Positions 18,682 through 28,253 of a DNA stretch of 64,000 bases are shown here, one piece after another (position 1 is the stretch's first letter; each line of letters opens with the position of its first letter). This DNA comes from Robiginitomaculum sp. (lineage in GTDB: Bacteria; Pseudomonadota; Alphaproteobacteria; Caulobacterales; Maricaulaceae), in the NCBI GenBank assembly GCA_002733605.1, contig NVWK01000005.1:180753-244752 (forward strand), given 5' to 3'. The position numbers and the translations under genes are program-made. The notes under the pieces are model-generated. The model saw nothing but the letters and a program-made list of their open reading frames with translations. It made no database searches and had not been told where the DNA came from.

Positions 18682-20803
18682 TCGATCTCTCTTTCTGCGC
18701 AAATGCCTCTTTCAAGCCCAAAATATGTTCCGGCCCTGCGCGCACGGCGAGTGTACCGTGGCTAATGTCCTCCAATGTGACCAAATGAGGAGCGCCGCCA
18801 AGACAAGGGGCAAGGAAAGCATCCACTACGGGATAGAAGCTTAACTGGTTATTGCGTTTGCGAATAATATGGCCTTCATCAGAAAAGGTTAGGAAGGTGA
18901 CGGGCACATCTGTCGCGCTCAGCTCTTCAACAATTTGTTGTGTGTGTTTAATCATAACCCCTTGATCGCGGGTCATATGAAACATCAGGAGCGGTGTTTT
19001 AATTTTGTCTACTTTGGTGATAGGGGAGCGCGAGGCTAAACGAGCCAGTCCCACCTCTGTACGCTCGTCCGCACCAAATTGCATGCGCTCACGATCCAAG
19101 CGTGTGAGATGGCGGGCGTTTAAATCCGCCTCTGGAAACTTACCCGTATAGGCCACAAGTGTATCGATATACAGGCCGAGATCAGACAAAGCTGCGCTGG
19201 TGATTGCACATTTAAACTTATCAGGTGCCGTTGTGATGAGGCTTAGCGTTCCATACCCGCCATAACTCTCCCCTGCCGCTGCAAGTTTGTCCGGATCAGC
19301 AATACCGGTCTCAACGGCCCAGTCGACAAGCGCGAGAACGTCATTTGTCATCTCGCCGCCCCATTCGCCGTAATGGGCCGTAATGTGCTTTTTTCCAAAT
19401 CCTGTAGAGCCTCTAAAATTAACATTCAGAGCCGCGTAACCACGACTGGCTATCCATTGCGCCCATGTGTCATATGCATAATCTGTCCGCCCCCACGGCC
19501 CTCCATGCACCCACACAATTGTTGGCAAAGCGTGATCGGGAATGCCGTCATGATTGGTATCACTGCCCAAAGGCAAGGTTAAATATCCTGTGACATCCAG
19601 CCCGTCATGAGTGCCGATCGAAACTGGATATGTTGGTGCAAGTTTTACATTTTTAAGTGCATTGGCATCCCCGAACAAAGCCTGCGGCACCTCGCCCCGT
19701 TTATACAGATAATAAGTACGCAACGTCGTCGGCGATGCATAAGACACCACCCACACTTCATCATCCGCGCTACGGCTTTCAATCACGAGGTCGCCATTAT
19801 TGAAATTGTGTAAGCGTTTAAAGTCAGCCTTGTAGCGCGTTTCAAGCGCTGTCCACTTACTCGTTAAATGCTCGGTTTTATAAGCAATTGGCATGCCTGT
19901 GCGTTGATCCGCCAGTATATCAACAATCATTGCGTCATCCAAATGCGCGATTTCCACCTCGTCACCGGTTTCTACATTCAGCCCAATCAAGGCCCCACGG
20001 TCACGGTTTTGCGTATGGGTTAAATAGGCCGTATGCCCATCATTGGACATGCCGAAGAATTTGAAATTCAGGCGGTCGGCAAAATCAAGTTCTAAGCTTG
20101 TCCGCCATTCCCCACCGTCGCCGCGTGTAAACACATCATATCCGAGTTTTTCCCGCCAATGGGTCGATAGTCGCGCGTGCATATTCGCGTCCGCATAAAC
20201 GGGTGCGTGCCCTTCATTAGCCGTGGATTCTGTGACTTTCCCTGTAGAAATACTGGTCGTGAGAATTGTACGTGCGCGTTTCCCCCGATTGGACGGGCTG
20301 ATGAAAACCGTATCTGGCTTGGCTTTACTCAGGCGATATTTTGCCCGTCCATCAAGCTTGTTAGTCAGAGCAAAGCTCTCCCCTGTCGCCACATCAAGGC
20401 GGTATACTACAAAATTATCGCCATCAGCATTGCGCGTACCGAGCGCCGTATTCGCACCCGACATATAGACAATTGAACGCCCATCAGCCGCCCATTCATA
20501 GCTTCTTACCCCGCGCCCTTCGCTCACGATCAACGGGCGCGCCATTTCAGGATCATCAATATCGGACACCCAAATATTCGCACGCACACCATCGCGTTTC
20601 ATAAAGGCTAGAACCTTGCCGTCCGGGCTAATTTTAACAGATATTTTCTCGGGTGAGACCAATAATATATCCGCACTTAAAGGCGTGTGTATTTCGGAAA
20701 TGGTCGTTTTCGGGACGAAAGATGCGCAGGCTGTAAAGCCAATACACAACACGAATGCAGCACAGGCGAATTTCGCACTCTTAACCAAACCCTGCATCCC
20801 CAT
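18668..20803 (-). CDS. S9 family (prolyl-oligopeptidase-type) peptidase, probable lipoprotein
   Basis: A 711-residue S9-type peptidase. The N-terminus (1-25) is a signal peptide with a lipobox-like FTAC at C26, suggesting membrane anchoring. Residues about 45-410 form a beta-propeller gate. The C-terminal alpha/beta-hydrolase domain carries the VHGGPWG oxyanion motif and a probable triad of S513 (GESYGG), D613 (TRDQG) and H645 (DEGH). Such enzymes trim short peptides entering through the propeller. It is the first gene of the long minus-strand block, divergent from the amino-acid/ABC-transporter operon. The start is ATG 20803, with GAAGGG just upstream; a second ATG two codons downstream is equally possible. 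Confidence 0.88.
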   Translation of the reverse strand: MGMQGLVKSAKFACAAFVLCIGFTACASFVPKTTISEIHTPLSADILLVSPEKISVKISPDGKVLAFMKRDGVRANIWVSDIDDPEMARPLIVSEGRGVRSYEWAADGRSIVYMSGANTALGTRNADGDNFVVYRLDVATGESFALTNKLDGRAKYRLSKAKPDTVFISPSNRGKRARTILTTSISTGKVTESTANEGHAPVYADANMHARLSTHWREKLGYDVFTRGDGGEWRTSLELDFADRLNFKFFGMSNDGHTAYLTHTQNRDRGALIGLNVETGDEVEIAHLDDAMIVDILADQRTGMPIAYKTEHLTSKWTALETRYKADFKRLHNFNNGDLVIESRSADDEVWVVSYASPTTLRTYYLYKRGEVPQALFGDANALKNVKLAPTYPVSIGTHDGLDVTGYLTLPLGSDTNHDGIPDHALPTIVWVHGGPWGRTDYAYDTWAQWIASRGYAALNVNFRGSTGFGKKHITAHYGEWGGEMTNDVLALVDWAVETGIADPDKLAAAGESYGGYGTLSLITTAPDKFKCAITSAALSDLGLYIDTLVAYTGKFPEADLNARHLTRLDRERMQFGADERTEVGLARLASRSPITKVDKIKTPLLMFHMTRDQGVMIKHTQQIVEELSATDVPVTFLTFSDEGHIIRKRNNQLSFYPVVDAFLAPCLGGAPHLVTLEDISHGTLAVRAGPEHILGLKEAFAQKERSNETP

Positions 20804-20934
20804 AACCCTTCCATACCGCTTTGCGCGTTTTCCTTAGCTTTAAAGACGGGAAGACCCGCACTCTGCCCAACCTTCAAAGCCTCACAGTTTCCAAGAAAAT
20901 TCGTGCAAAATTTGGCAATTTACAGGTTGGGTTT

Positions 20935-20963
20935 TTGCCGTAAAATCCGTCTGGGTTTATAGG
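20935..20963 (+). promoter_or_regulatory. candidate sigma-70 promoter for the plus-strand amino-acid/peptide operon
   Basis: TTGCCG (20935-20940) and TATAGG (20958-20963) are separated by 17 bases in the divergent gap between the S9 peptidase and the PLP-enzyme genes. Each hexamer matches four of six consensus positions. Position and spacing are right for transcription into the gene starting at 21020, but alphaproteobacterial promoters are loose and this is only a candidate. Confidence 0.35.
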
Positions 20964-21019
20964 AAATAATATTTTGAACCCAACACTTAGAATTAGGGTC
21001 AATATTAAGGAAATATGCC

Positions 21020-22171
21020 ATGGATTTAAATAAAGTTGATTTAAGTAAAGTTTCAACACCTGCTCTGGTTTTGGATTTAAACAAGGTGGAAGCCAATACG
21101 GCGCGCCTGCATGCACATTTGGCCAGCCTGAATACGCCTCTGCGCCCCCATTTAAAAACCTGCAAGTCAGACAAAGTGGCCGATATTATGCTGTCAGGCC
21201 AACCGGGTGGCGCCACAGTTTCAACACTGGCCGAGGCCGAATATTTCTTCTCTCACGGGATTACAGATTTAATTTATGCGATTGCGATTGCGCCGGGCAA
21301 ACTCGACAACATTGTCGAGCTTATGGAGCGAGGGGCAGATATGAAGCTCTTGCTCGATTCCCTCGAAACCGCAAAAATTGTGGCGCGTGAAGGCGAGGCC
21401 AGAAACTGTGTGTTTAAGGTTTTAGTCGAAGTGGATACAGATGGTCACCGCGCAGGCTTAAAACCCGACGATGATGTATTGATAGAAATCGGCGCCCTGC
21501 TTACGGCCTCAAAAGGCACACAATTGTGCGGCGTATTGACCCATGCCGGCTCGTCTTATGGCTGTCAGGATACAGATGCGATTGCGGATATGGCAGAGCA
21601 GGAACGCTCACGCATTGTACGCGCGGCCGAAAATTTACGCGCGGCGGGACTTACGTGCGAAATGGTCAGCCTCGGGTCTACGCCGACCGCACATTTTGGT
21701 CGTTCGCTTGACGGGGTCACGGAAGTGCGCGCAGGCGTATTCGTCTTTCAGGATTTATTTCAGGTTTCACTTGGCGTGTGTGGCTATGACGATATGGCCT
21801 TGGCGGTGTTGGCTGAAATCATTGGACGTGATCCGGAGACAGGGCGTGTTTTTATTGATGCGGGGGCTCTCGCCCTGTCAAAGGACCGCAGTACAGAAAA
21901 AGGTCACGAAGATTTGGGCTATGGTTTGGTTACACCTCTAGGCGTAGCCCCAAGTCAGGGCAGTGCCATTGTCAAACAGGTGTTTCAAGAACACGGCGTT
22001 GTTAGCGCCCGCACAGAGAACGCCGACATGAGCCAATACAAAATTGGTGACCGTGTTCTGGTCTGGCCAAACCATGCCTGCATGACGGCGGCGGCTCACG
22101 GGTTTTATCATGTGATGCGCGGGACGGAATCTGTCGGTATCTGGGAACGTGTAAATGGGTGGAAATTATAA
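21020..22171 (+). CDS. D-serine dehydratase-like / D-threonine aldolase-like PLP enzyme
   Basis: A 383-residue enzyme with an alanine-racemase-type N-terminal barrel. The PLP lysine is K46 in the RPHLKT motif. The C-terminal beta domain contains H352 and C354 (NHAC), the zinc ligands of eukaryotic-type D-serine dehydratase and related D-3-hydroxyaspartate dehydratases. These enzymes break down D-beta-hydroxy amino acids to a keto acid plus ammonia, or by aldol cleavage. It acts in the cytoplasm. AAGGAAA lies about 8 bases before the ATG, and its stop overlaps the next gene start (TAATG). As the first gene of an operon with a peptide importer and D-amino-acid dehydrogenase, it supports D-residues in the imported substrate. 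Exact substrate is uncertain. Confidence 0.88.
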   Translation: MDLNKVDLSKVSTPALVLDLNKVEANTARLHAHLASLNTPLRPHLKTCKSDKVADIMLSGQPGGATVSTLAEAEYFFSHGITDLIYAIAIAPGKLDNIVELMERGADMKLLLDSLETAKIVAREGEARNCVFKVLVEVDTDGHRAGLKPDDDVLIEIGALLTASKGTQLCGVLTHAGSSYGCQDTDAIADMAEQERSRIVRAAENLRAAGLTCEMVSLGSTPTAHFGRSLDGVTEVRAGVFVFQDLFQVSLGVCGYDDMALAVLAEIIGRDPETGRVFIDAGALALSKDRSTEKGHEDLGYGLVTPLGVAPSQGSAIVKQVFQEHGVVSARTENADMSQYKIGDRVLVWPNHACMTAAAHGFYHVMRGTESVGIWERVNGWKL

Positions 22172-23121
22172 TGTTAGTGTTGTCCGAGACAGAAATTCAT
22201 ACGCTGATTGATACTGACGACACATTGCGCATCGTCGAAGACGTATTTAAATCTATGGATCGCGGGGACGCCGAAAATTATCCTGTGGTCCGTGAAAGCT
22301 ACGGCAATGCCGTGTTCGGGGTTAAATCCGGTGGTGATCCGGTCGCGGGTATATTGGGCTTAAAAGCTGGCGGGGTTTGGCCCGGCAATGAAGCCAAAGG
22401 CATGACCAATCACCAGTCATCAGCTCTATTGTTTGACCCGGAAACAGGACGGCTTGTCAGCGTTATGTCAGGCAATGCAATTACTGCCTCACGCACAGCC
22501 GCCGCTTGCGCGGTCTCTATCAAGCATTTGGCACGAGAAAATGCGACCACGCTCGGCATTATGGGTGCGGGGGCACAAGCCTATCACCATGTTATGGCCG
22601 CCTTGCGTGTGCGTCGTTTCTCCCGTCTATTTATCTGGAACCGTGGGCCGGAACGCGCCGATATTTTGGCTAAACGCCTTGGCGAACATATTGCCGTGAC
22701 AGTTGTCGACACCTCCGCCCCGCTTTTAGAGGCTTCGGATGTTATCATCACCCTCACCCCCGCGACCACGCCCATCCTTGCCCTAGAGGGTGTGCGTGCA
22801 GGCACACATATTGCCGCCATGGGGTCCGATACAATCGGTAAGCAAGAGATTGGCGCAGAGCTTATGTCGGCTTCGCGTGTCTTCCCTGATTCCATAGTGC
22901 AATCAAAAACCATTGGCGAGTGCCAATGTTTCCCCCCGGATGCAACCCCAATCATCGACACTATAGGTGCCGTCCTCAACGGACGCGTTAAGGGCCGCAC
23001 AAGCGACAAAGATATTACGATCTTTGACGGCACAGGCGTGGCCCTGCAAGACGTCGCTATGGGCCGGCATTTATTCGACCTTGCACTCCGCAAAGGTGTG
23101 GGAACAGAGGTCTCTTTGTAA
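22171..23121 (+). CDS. ornithine cyclodeaminase / mu-crystallin family protein
   Basis: A 316-residue protein, start ATG 22171 overlapping the previous stop; a GTG four codons upstream is the alternative. The NAD(P)-binding motif GAGAQA is at 132-137, with conserved K65 (GLKAGG), R108 (ASRTAA) and the GSDTIGKQE block. The family includes ornithine cyclodeaminase, alanine dehydrogenase and ketimine (pyrroline-2-carboxylate) reductases. Coupled to a D-hydroxy-amino-acid lyase and followed by RidA and DadA, a reductase or dehydrogenase acting on imines or keto acids is more likely than true ornithine cyclisation, but this cannot be decided from sequence alone. Confidence 0.85.
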   Translation: MLVLSETEIHTLIDTDDTLRIVEDVFKSMDRGDAENYPVVRESYGNAVFGVKSGGDPVAGILGLKAGGVWPGNEAKGMTNHQSSALLFDPETGRLVSVMSGNAITASRTAAACAVSIKHLARENATTLGIMGAGAQAYHHVMAALRVRRFSRLFIWNRGPERADILAKRLGEHIAVTVVDTSAPLLEASDVIITLTPATTPILALEGVRAGTHIAAMGSDTIGKQEIGAELMSASRVFPDSIVQSKTIGECQCFPPDATPIIDTIGAVLNGRVKGRTSDKDITIFDGTGVALQDVAMGRHLFDLALRKGVGTEVSL

Positions 23122-23160
23122 TGCGCATGGGGGTAATGCATATGAGGGATCAAACATAGA

Positions 23161-24747
23161 ATGAGGTTTGCACTCCCATATCTTTCCCGCCTTCTCGGAT
23201 TGATGCTTATCCTCGGTTGGGCAGAGCTTGGCTTTGCGCAAACCTTGCGCATTGGCACCAAGACCTTGCCCAGTTCCGCCGATCCTCATTATCATTATTC
23301 AGGCGAGAACAGTTCCATGCTGCCTCATATTTATGATGGGCTTATCGCCTTGGATAAAGAGCTACATCCCCAGCCCTCTCTGGCAACTGCGTGGCGGGTG
23401 ATCGATGAAAATATCTGGGAATTTGACCTTCGCAAAGATGTGTATTTTCATGATGGTTCAAAATTTACCGCCGAAGATATTGTCTACACATTTAACCGCG
23501 TACCCGCAGTCCGCAACAGCCCCGGTTCCTATGAGCGCCTGACGCGCCGCGTTAAAAAAATAGAAGTGCTGACCCCACACCGCATCCGCTTTCACACAGA
23601 CGGGCCACACCCTTCCCTAGACCACGACCTCGCCTATGTGATGATATTGCCGCATCATTTGGGTCTCGATGTAGAAACAACCAGTTTTAATGCGGGCACA
23701 TCTGCTATCGGGACAGGCCCCTATAAATTTGTCGAATGGGTACCGGGGCAATTTTTCAAACTTGAACGCAATGCAAATTACTGGGGCGGCACCCCTACAT
23801 GGACAGATGTTGTGTTCACCGCCATTACCAGTGATCCGACCCGCATTGCCGCCCTCCTCAACGACCAAGTCGACCTTACCGACTTCGTGCCATTGGCTGA
23901 CCGGGAGAGCCTTGGCAAAAACCCGCACATCACCTTGCATGACAATGCAGCCGCTCGCCTCATGTTTATTCATATGGATTCTGATCGGGATGTTTCGCCC
24001 TATATCACGGATATTGACGGGAGGCCTTTCACCAAGAACCCGCTCAAAGACGCCCGCGTTCGCAGGGCTTTATCAAAGGCCCTAGACCGCCAAGCTATCG
24101 TTACATATTTACTGGACGGTGCGGGCATCCCTGCCTCGCAAATTCTCCCCGCCAGTTTCGAAGGTTCAAGCCCTGATTTACTGCCTGATGTCTATGATGT
24201 GGAAGGGGCTAAAAAACTTCTCGCGGAAGCAGGCTATCCAAACGGATTTAGACTTGTCCTGCATTCCCCCAGTGACCGTTATCCCAATGATGCCAAAGTC
24301 GCTCAGGCCATCGCTCAAATGTGGTGGCGCATTGGCGTACTTACCGAAGTTGAAACCCAAACCCGCAACATCTTTTTCCCTGCCGCCGCGCGACAAGAAT
24401 TCAGCGTTTATTTTTCCGGCTGGGGAGATGCATTGGTTGCCAACGCTCTGTTGGGACTTGTCCATACCTATGACGCCGAAAGCGGATTTGGCTCAGGCAA
24501 TAGAGCGCGGTATAGCAATAGCGAAGTTGACACCCTGATCGAAACCGCGCTCACCACTCTTGATAAGGATAAACAGATTGAACTTCTGGAGCGCGCACAA
24601 GCCATTGCTTTTCGCGAAGATCAGGGCCTGATCCCGCTTTATCATCCCACCTATTCATGGGCGAGTTCTAACAAAATCAGCTATCGCGCTAATTTGGAAG
24701 GCCGCACACAGGCCATGCTTGCAAAACCAAAACAGGTGGCACCATGA
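23161..24747 (+). CDS. peptide ABC transporter periplasmic substrate-binding protein (SBP_bac_5)
   Basis: A 528-residue periplasmic binding protein of the Dpp/Opp/Nik type. A signal peptide ends at FAQ (about residue 26). Family signatures include YDGLIALDKELHPQPSLA in the first lobe, YKFVEWVPGQFFKLERN, and ARVRRALSKALDRQAIV near residue 310. It captures oligopeptides in the periplasm and delivers them to the permeases encoded directly downstream. Its stop overlaps the dppB-like gene by 4 bases. In this organism it probably receives peptides that have crossed the outer membrane through the TonB receptors. Confidence 0.92.
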   Translation: MRFALPYLSRLLGLMLILGWAELGFAQTLRIGTKTLPSSADPHYHYSGENSSMLPHIYDGLIALDKELHPQPSLATAWRVIDENIWEFDLRKDVYFHDGSKFTAEDIVYTFNRVPAVRNSPGSYERLTRRVKKIEVLTPHRIRFHTDGPHPSLDHDLAYVMILPHHLGLDVETTSFNAGTSAIGTGPYKFVEWVPGQFFKLERNANYWGGTPTWTDVVFTAITSDPTRIAALLNDQVDLTDFVPLADRESLGKNPHITLHDNAAARLMFIHMDSDRDVSPYITDIDGRPFTKNPLKDARVRRALSKALDRQAIVTYLLDGAGIPASQILPASFEGSSPDLLPDVYDVEGAKKLLAEAGYPNGFRLVLHSPSDRYPNDAKVAQAIAQMWWRIGVLTEVETQTRNIFFPAAARQEFSVYFSGWGDALVANALLGLVHTYDAESGFGSGNRARYSNSEVDTLIETALTTLDKDKQIELLERAQAIAFREDQGLIPLYHPTYSWASSNKISYRANLEGRTQAMLAKPKQVAP

Positions 24748-25721
24748 TAGGTTTCCTGTCCAAACGTCTCGCCCAAAGCCTGCTCGTTATGCTCATCATG
24801 TCCGCACTGGTATTTGTGGCCGTATTTGCCATTGGCAATCCTGTAGATGTATTGATTGACCCCCGCGCCACGCAAGCGGAAATCAACGCAGCCATGAAGG
24901 CCCTCGGTCTCGATCAACCGTTCTGGATGCAATACAAAACATTTCTGGCCAACCTTGTAAAAGGCGATGTGGGAAATTCATGGGTGTATAACGAGTCTGC
25001 CCTGAAGATCATGATGCAAAGGCTGCCCGCCACATTAGAGCTTGCCATTTCCGCCCTCGTTATCGCCATAGTCGTCGGCATTCCGTTGGGCGCCTATGCA
25101 GGTCTGAAACCAGACACGCCAAGCGCACGCTTCATTATGGGCAGTTCTATTCTCAGTTTCAGTGTCCCTGCCTTCTGGGTTGGGCTGATGTTGATTGTTA
25201 TCTTTGGCGTTAAACTGCATTGGCTCCCGATTGCAGGGCGCGGGGAAACCATCAGCGTATTTGGTATCCCTTTTAGTTTCCTGACTTTGGACGGGCTCTC
25301 CCACCTCATTCTGCCAGCCTTCACCCTGTCCCTGTCGCGCATTGGCATGGTCATTCGTTTGGTACGCTCGGGTGTGCGTGAAGTCTTGGGACAGGATTAT
25401 ATCAAATTTGCCCGCGCCAAAGGCTTGAAGGAAAGCCGTATTGTGCGGGTGCATGTTTTAAAAAATGCGCTTATTCCTGTGATCACAGTCATGGGCGCAG
25501 ATTTTGCGGGGCTCCTCACCTTTGCCGTCGTCACAGAAACCGTATTTGCATGGCCGGGCATGGGGAAACTTATCATCGATTCCATCGCCATGCTCGACCG
25601 TCCAATGATCGTAGCTTATTTAATGGTGACAGTTCTGATTTTCATTTTGGTCAACTTTATTGTGGATGTTCTCTATGCCGTGATTGACCCCCGCATCTCG
25701 TTAACAGGGGCAAAATCATGA
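24744..25721 (+). CDS. peptide ABC transporter permease, DppB type
   Basis: A 325-residue inner-membrane permease with six predicted helices. The N-terminal segment FLSKRLAQSLLVMLIMSALVF and the cytoplasmic coupling (EAA) loop around GQDYIKFARAKGLKE are typical of DppB/OppB. It pairs with the DppC-type permease encoded next, overlapping by 4 bases, and with the fused ATPase. No missing segment is seen, and the length matches the family. Confidence 0.94.
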   Translation: MIGFLSKRLAQSLLVMLIMSALVFVAVFAIGNPVDVLIDPRATQAEINAAMKALGLDQPFWMQYKTFLANLVKGDVGNSWVYNESALKIMMQRLPATLELAISALVIAIVVGIPLGAYAGLKPDTPSARFIMGSSILSFSVPAFWVGLMLIVIFGVKLHWLPIAGRGETISVFGIPFSFLTLDGLSHLILPAFTLSLSRIGMVIRLVRSGVREVLGQDYIKFARAKGLKESRIVRVHVLKNALIPVITVMGADFAGLLTFAVVTETVFAWPGMGKLIIDSIAMLDRPMIVAYLMVTVLIFILVNFIVDVLYAVIDPRISLTGAKS

Positions 25722-26590
25722 ACCCGAGGCTCTCCCGATTTGCCAAAGCCTATTTCGACGACAAGATTGCACTTGCCGGATTTATCGGCGTTGTGGTTCT
25801 TATCTTGCTTGCGATCTTCGCCCCCCTCATTGCGCCGCAAAATCCGTATGATCTCGCACAGCTTACCATTGTCGACGGGCGGCTGCCTCCGGGATCAGAA
25901 GGCACGACAGGCATATATTATTTACTCGGCACAGACGAACAGGGGCGGGATATGCTCTCGGCCATTCTTTATGGCCTGCGAACCAGCCTGATTGTTGGTA
26001 TTGTCAGCGTCATGCTGGCGCTTGTTATTGGCGGTGTTATCGGCTTAATCTCGGGCTATGTCGGCGGCTGGGTCGATGCATTTATTATGCGCACCGTTGA
26101 TTTACAACTCTCGATCCCCACCATCCTTGTCGCCCTTATCCTGCTTGCCACGCTTGGCAAAGGTATTGATAAAATCATCATTGCTCTCGTGGTCGCGCAA
26201 TGGGCAATTTTTGTGCGTATCGCGCGGGCCGCTGTTTTAGTGGAAAAAGAAAAAGACTATATTGCCGCCGCCCAATGCCAAGCTTTGGGCCGTTGGCGCA
26301 TCCTCTTCACTCAACTGGCACCCAATTGTGTATCTCCCCTCATTGTGATGGCCGCCATTTCAGTGGCAGGCGCGATTTCACTGGAGGCCACCCTCTCCTT
26401 TCTAGGACTTGGTGTTCCCATTACGCGTCCATCCCTCGGGCTGTTAATCTCCAACGGGTTTGAATATTTACTCTCTGGCAGATACTGGATCAGCACATTT
26501 CCGGGCCTTGCCCTTGTCGTCGTTATTGTCTGCATAAATCTTGTCGGTGACCGTCTCAGCGATGTTTTAAACCCGAGGCTGGACACATGA
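25718..26590 (+). CDS. peptide ABC transporter permease, DppC type
   Basis: A 290-residue inner-membrane permease. One N-terminal helix precedes a periplasmic loop, the motif LLGTDEQGRDMLSAILYG and five further helices. The coupling loop is KDYIAAAQCQALGRWRI. It forms the heterodimeric channel with the preceding DppB-type protein. Both its ends overlap its neighbours by 4 bases, so the importer is stoichiometrically co-translated. Confidence 0.94.
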   Translation: MNPRLSRFAKAYFDDKIALAGFIGVVVLILLAIFAPLIAPQNPYDLAQLTIVDGRLPPGSEGTTGIYYLLGTDEQGRDMLSAILYGLRTSLIVGIVSVMLALVIGGVIGLISGYVGGWVDAFIMRTVDLQLSIPTILVALILLATLGKGIDKIIIALVVAQWAIFVRIARAAVLVEKEKDYIAAAQCQALGRWRILFTQLAPNCVSPLIVMAAISVAGAISLEATLSFLGLGVPITRPSLGLLISNGFEYLLSGRYWISTFPGLALVVVIVCINLVGDRLSDVLNPRLDT

Positions 26591-28242
26591 GTGCGTTGTT
26601 ACGGGTTGAAAACCTGCACACCCATGTTGTGCTCAAAGACCAAACCATAAAGGCCGTCAACGGTGTGAGCTTTTCCGTTGCGCCGGGTGAAATCGTCGGG
26701 GTAGCGGGCGAGTCTGGTTCAGGAAAAACCCTCACCGGCATGTCGATTATAGGGCTTACCCAATCCCCCATAAAAATCATTAGTGGCAACATTCAATTGG
26801 ACGGCGATGATTTACGAAGCGCCTCACCGGAAACCTTACGTAAATTACGTGGGCAAAAAATCGCTATGGTTTTCCAAGATCCGATGATGACCCTTAACCC
26901 CGTCTTGCGCATTGATGTGCAGATGATGGAGATGATAAATGCGCATGAGAAGGTGAGTAAATCGGAAGCGCGCACCCGTTGCGTCACGGCCCTCGCCAAA
27001 GTCGGCATCCCCGAACCAGAGCGCCGCTTGCACCAATACCCGCATGAACTTTCTGGCGGCATGCGCCAACGGGTTGCGATTGCAACGGCTATGCTCCTGT
27101 CCCCAAAACTGATTATCGCAGACGAGCCAACGACGGCTCTTGATGTGACGGTTCAAGCGCAAATTTTAAAAGAGATGCAGGCTCTGTGTAAAGAAAACGG
27201 CACAGCCCTTATCTGGATCACCCATGACCTTGCCGTTCTCGCACAGATCGCTGACCGTATTGTGATTATGTACGATGGAAAAATTGTCGAAACGGGAACC
27301 GCCAAGCAAATCCTTCTCAAGCCCAAGCACACATATACACAATCGCTCTTGGCCTCCCTACCCAAGGCAGCACCCGATGCAGATAAGGGGAAACATATTG
27401 TCACGGACAGCGCCCCTACGCTTATCAAACTTACCAATGTCCACAAAACTTTTGGCAAACAATCGGGTTTGCTTGGTAAATTCGCACAACGCCTGCGCCT
27501 TACCACCGCACCTCTCATCACCGACGCTGTGATTGACGCCAATATAGATATAAAACGCGGCGAGATATTTGCACTGGTTGGAGAATCCGGTTCGGGAAAA
27601 TCTACATTGGGCAGGCTGGCCTGCGGCCTCCTGCAACCCACAGGCGGACGGGTAGAATATAACGGGGTGGAGAGCTTCCGCCCCAAAACACAAAATGCCA
27701 AACAGGCCCGCCTTGCGGTGCAAATGGTGTTTCAGGACCCGCAATCCTCACTCAACCCGCGTATGCGTGTTCTTGACATTATCGGGCAAGCTCCGTTGGC
27801 GCATGGGCTTGTTAGCCGTGCCAATCTAGAAGACTATGTTAGCAAGCAGCTTGAGCGTGTCGGTCTCGACATTTCGATTAAAGACCGGTTTCCACACGAA
27901 TTTTCAGGTGGTCAAAGACAACGCATCTCTATTGCTCGCGCCTTGGCCGTAAACCCGAAAGTGCTTATCCTCGACGAGGCCATTGCTTCATTGGACGTTT
28001 CCATTCAAGCCAAAATTTTGAACCTCCTCGCAAAGCTGCGTAACGAGCTGGAGCTTACCTATATTTTCATCAGCCATGATCTTGGCGTGGTCGAACATAT
28101 AAGTGACCGCGTTGCCGTCATGCAAAAAGGGCGCATCGTAGAGACCGGCCCTACCCGTGAAATTTTCGCCAATCCAAAACATATCTATACCCAAACTCTG
28201 CTCAATGACGTGCCCCGTATTGATGCCCTCAACCACATTTAA
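26587..28242 (+). CDS. fused peptide ABC transporter ATPase (DppD-DppF type)
   Basis: A 551-residue protein with two complete ATPase domains. The first has Walker A GESGSGKT (41-48), signature LSGGMRQ (155-161) and Walker B LIIADE (175-180). The second has Walker A GESGSGKS (332-339), signature FSGGQRQ (439-445) and a typical LILDEA Walker B. The C-terminal oligopeptide-transporter extensions follow each domain. It powers the single peptide importer of this locus from the cytoplasmic side. Fusions of the two subunits are common. It overlaps the permease by 4 bases, and the CocE hydrolase gene follows 11 bases later with AAGGAGAT as ribosome site. Confidence 0.95.
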   Translation: MSALLRVENLHTHVVLKDQTIKAVNGVSFSVAPGEIVGVAGESGSGKTLTGMSIIGLTQSPIKIISGNIQLDGDDLRSASPETLRKLRGQKIAMVFQDPMMTLNPVLRIDVQMMEMINAHEKVSKSEARTRCVTALAKVGIPEPERRLHQYPHELSGGMRQRVAIATAMLLSPKLIIADEPTTALDVTVQAQILKEMQALCKENGTALIWITHDLAVLAQIADRIVIMYDGKIVETGTAKQILLKPKHTYTQSLLASLPKAAPDADKGKHIVTDSAPTLIKLTNVHKTFGKQSGLLGKFAQRLRLTTAPLITDAVIDANIDIKRGEIFALVGESGSGKSTLGRLACGLLQPTGGRVEYNGVESFRPKTQNAKQARLAVQMVFQDPQSSLNPRMRVLDIIGQAPLAHGLVSRANLEDYVSKQLERVGLDISIKDRFPHEFSGGQRQRISIARALAVNPKVLILDEAIASLDVSIQAKILNLLAKLRNELELTYIFISHDLGVVEHISDRVAVMQKGRIVETGPTREIFANPKHIYTQTLLNDVPRIDALNHI

Positions 28243-28253
28243 AGGAGATAATT

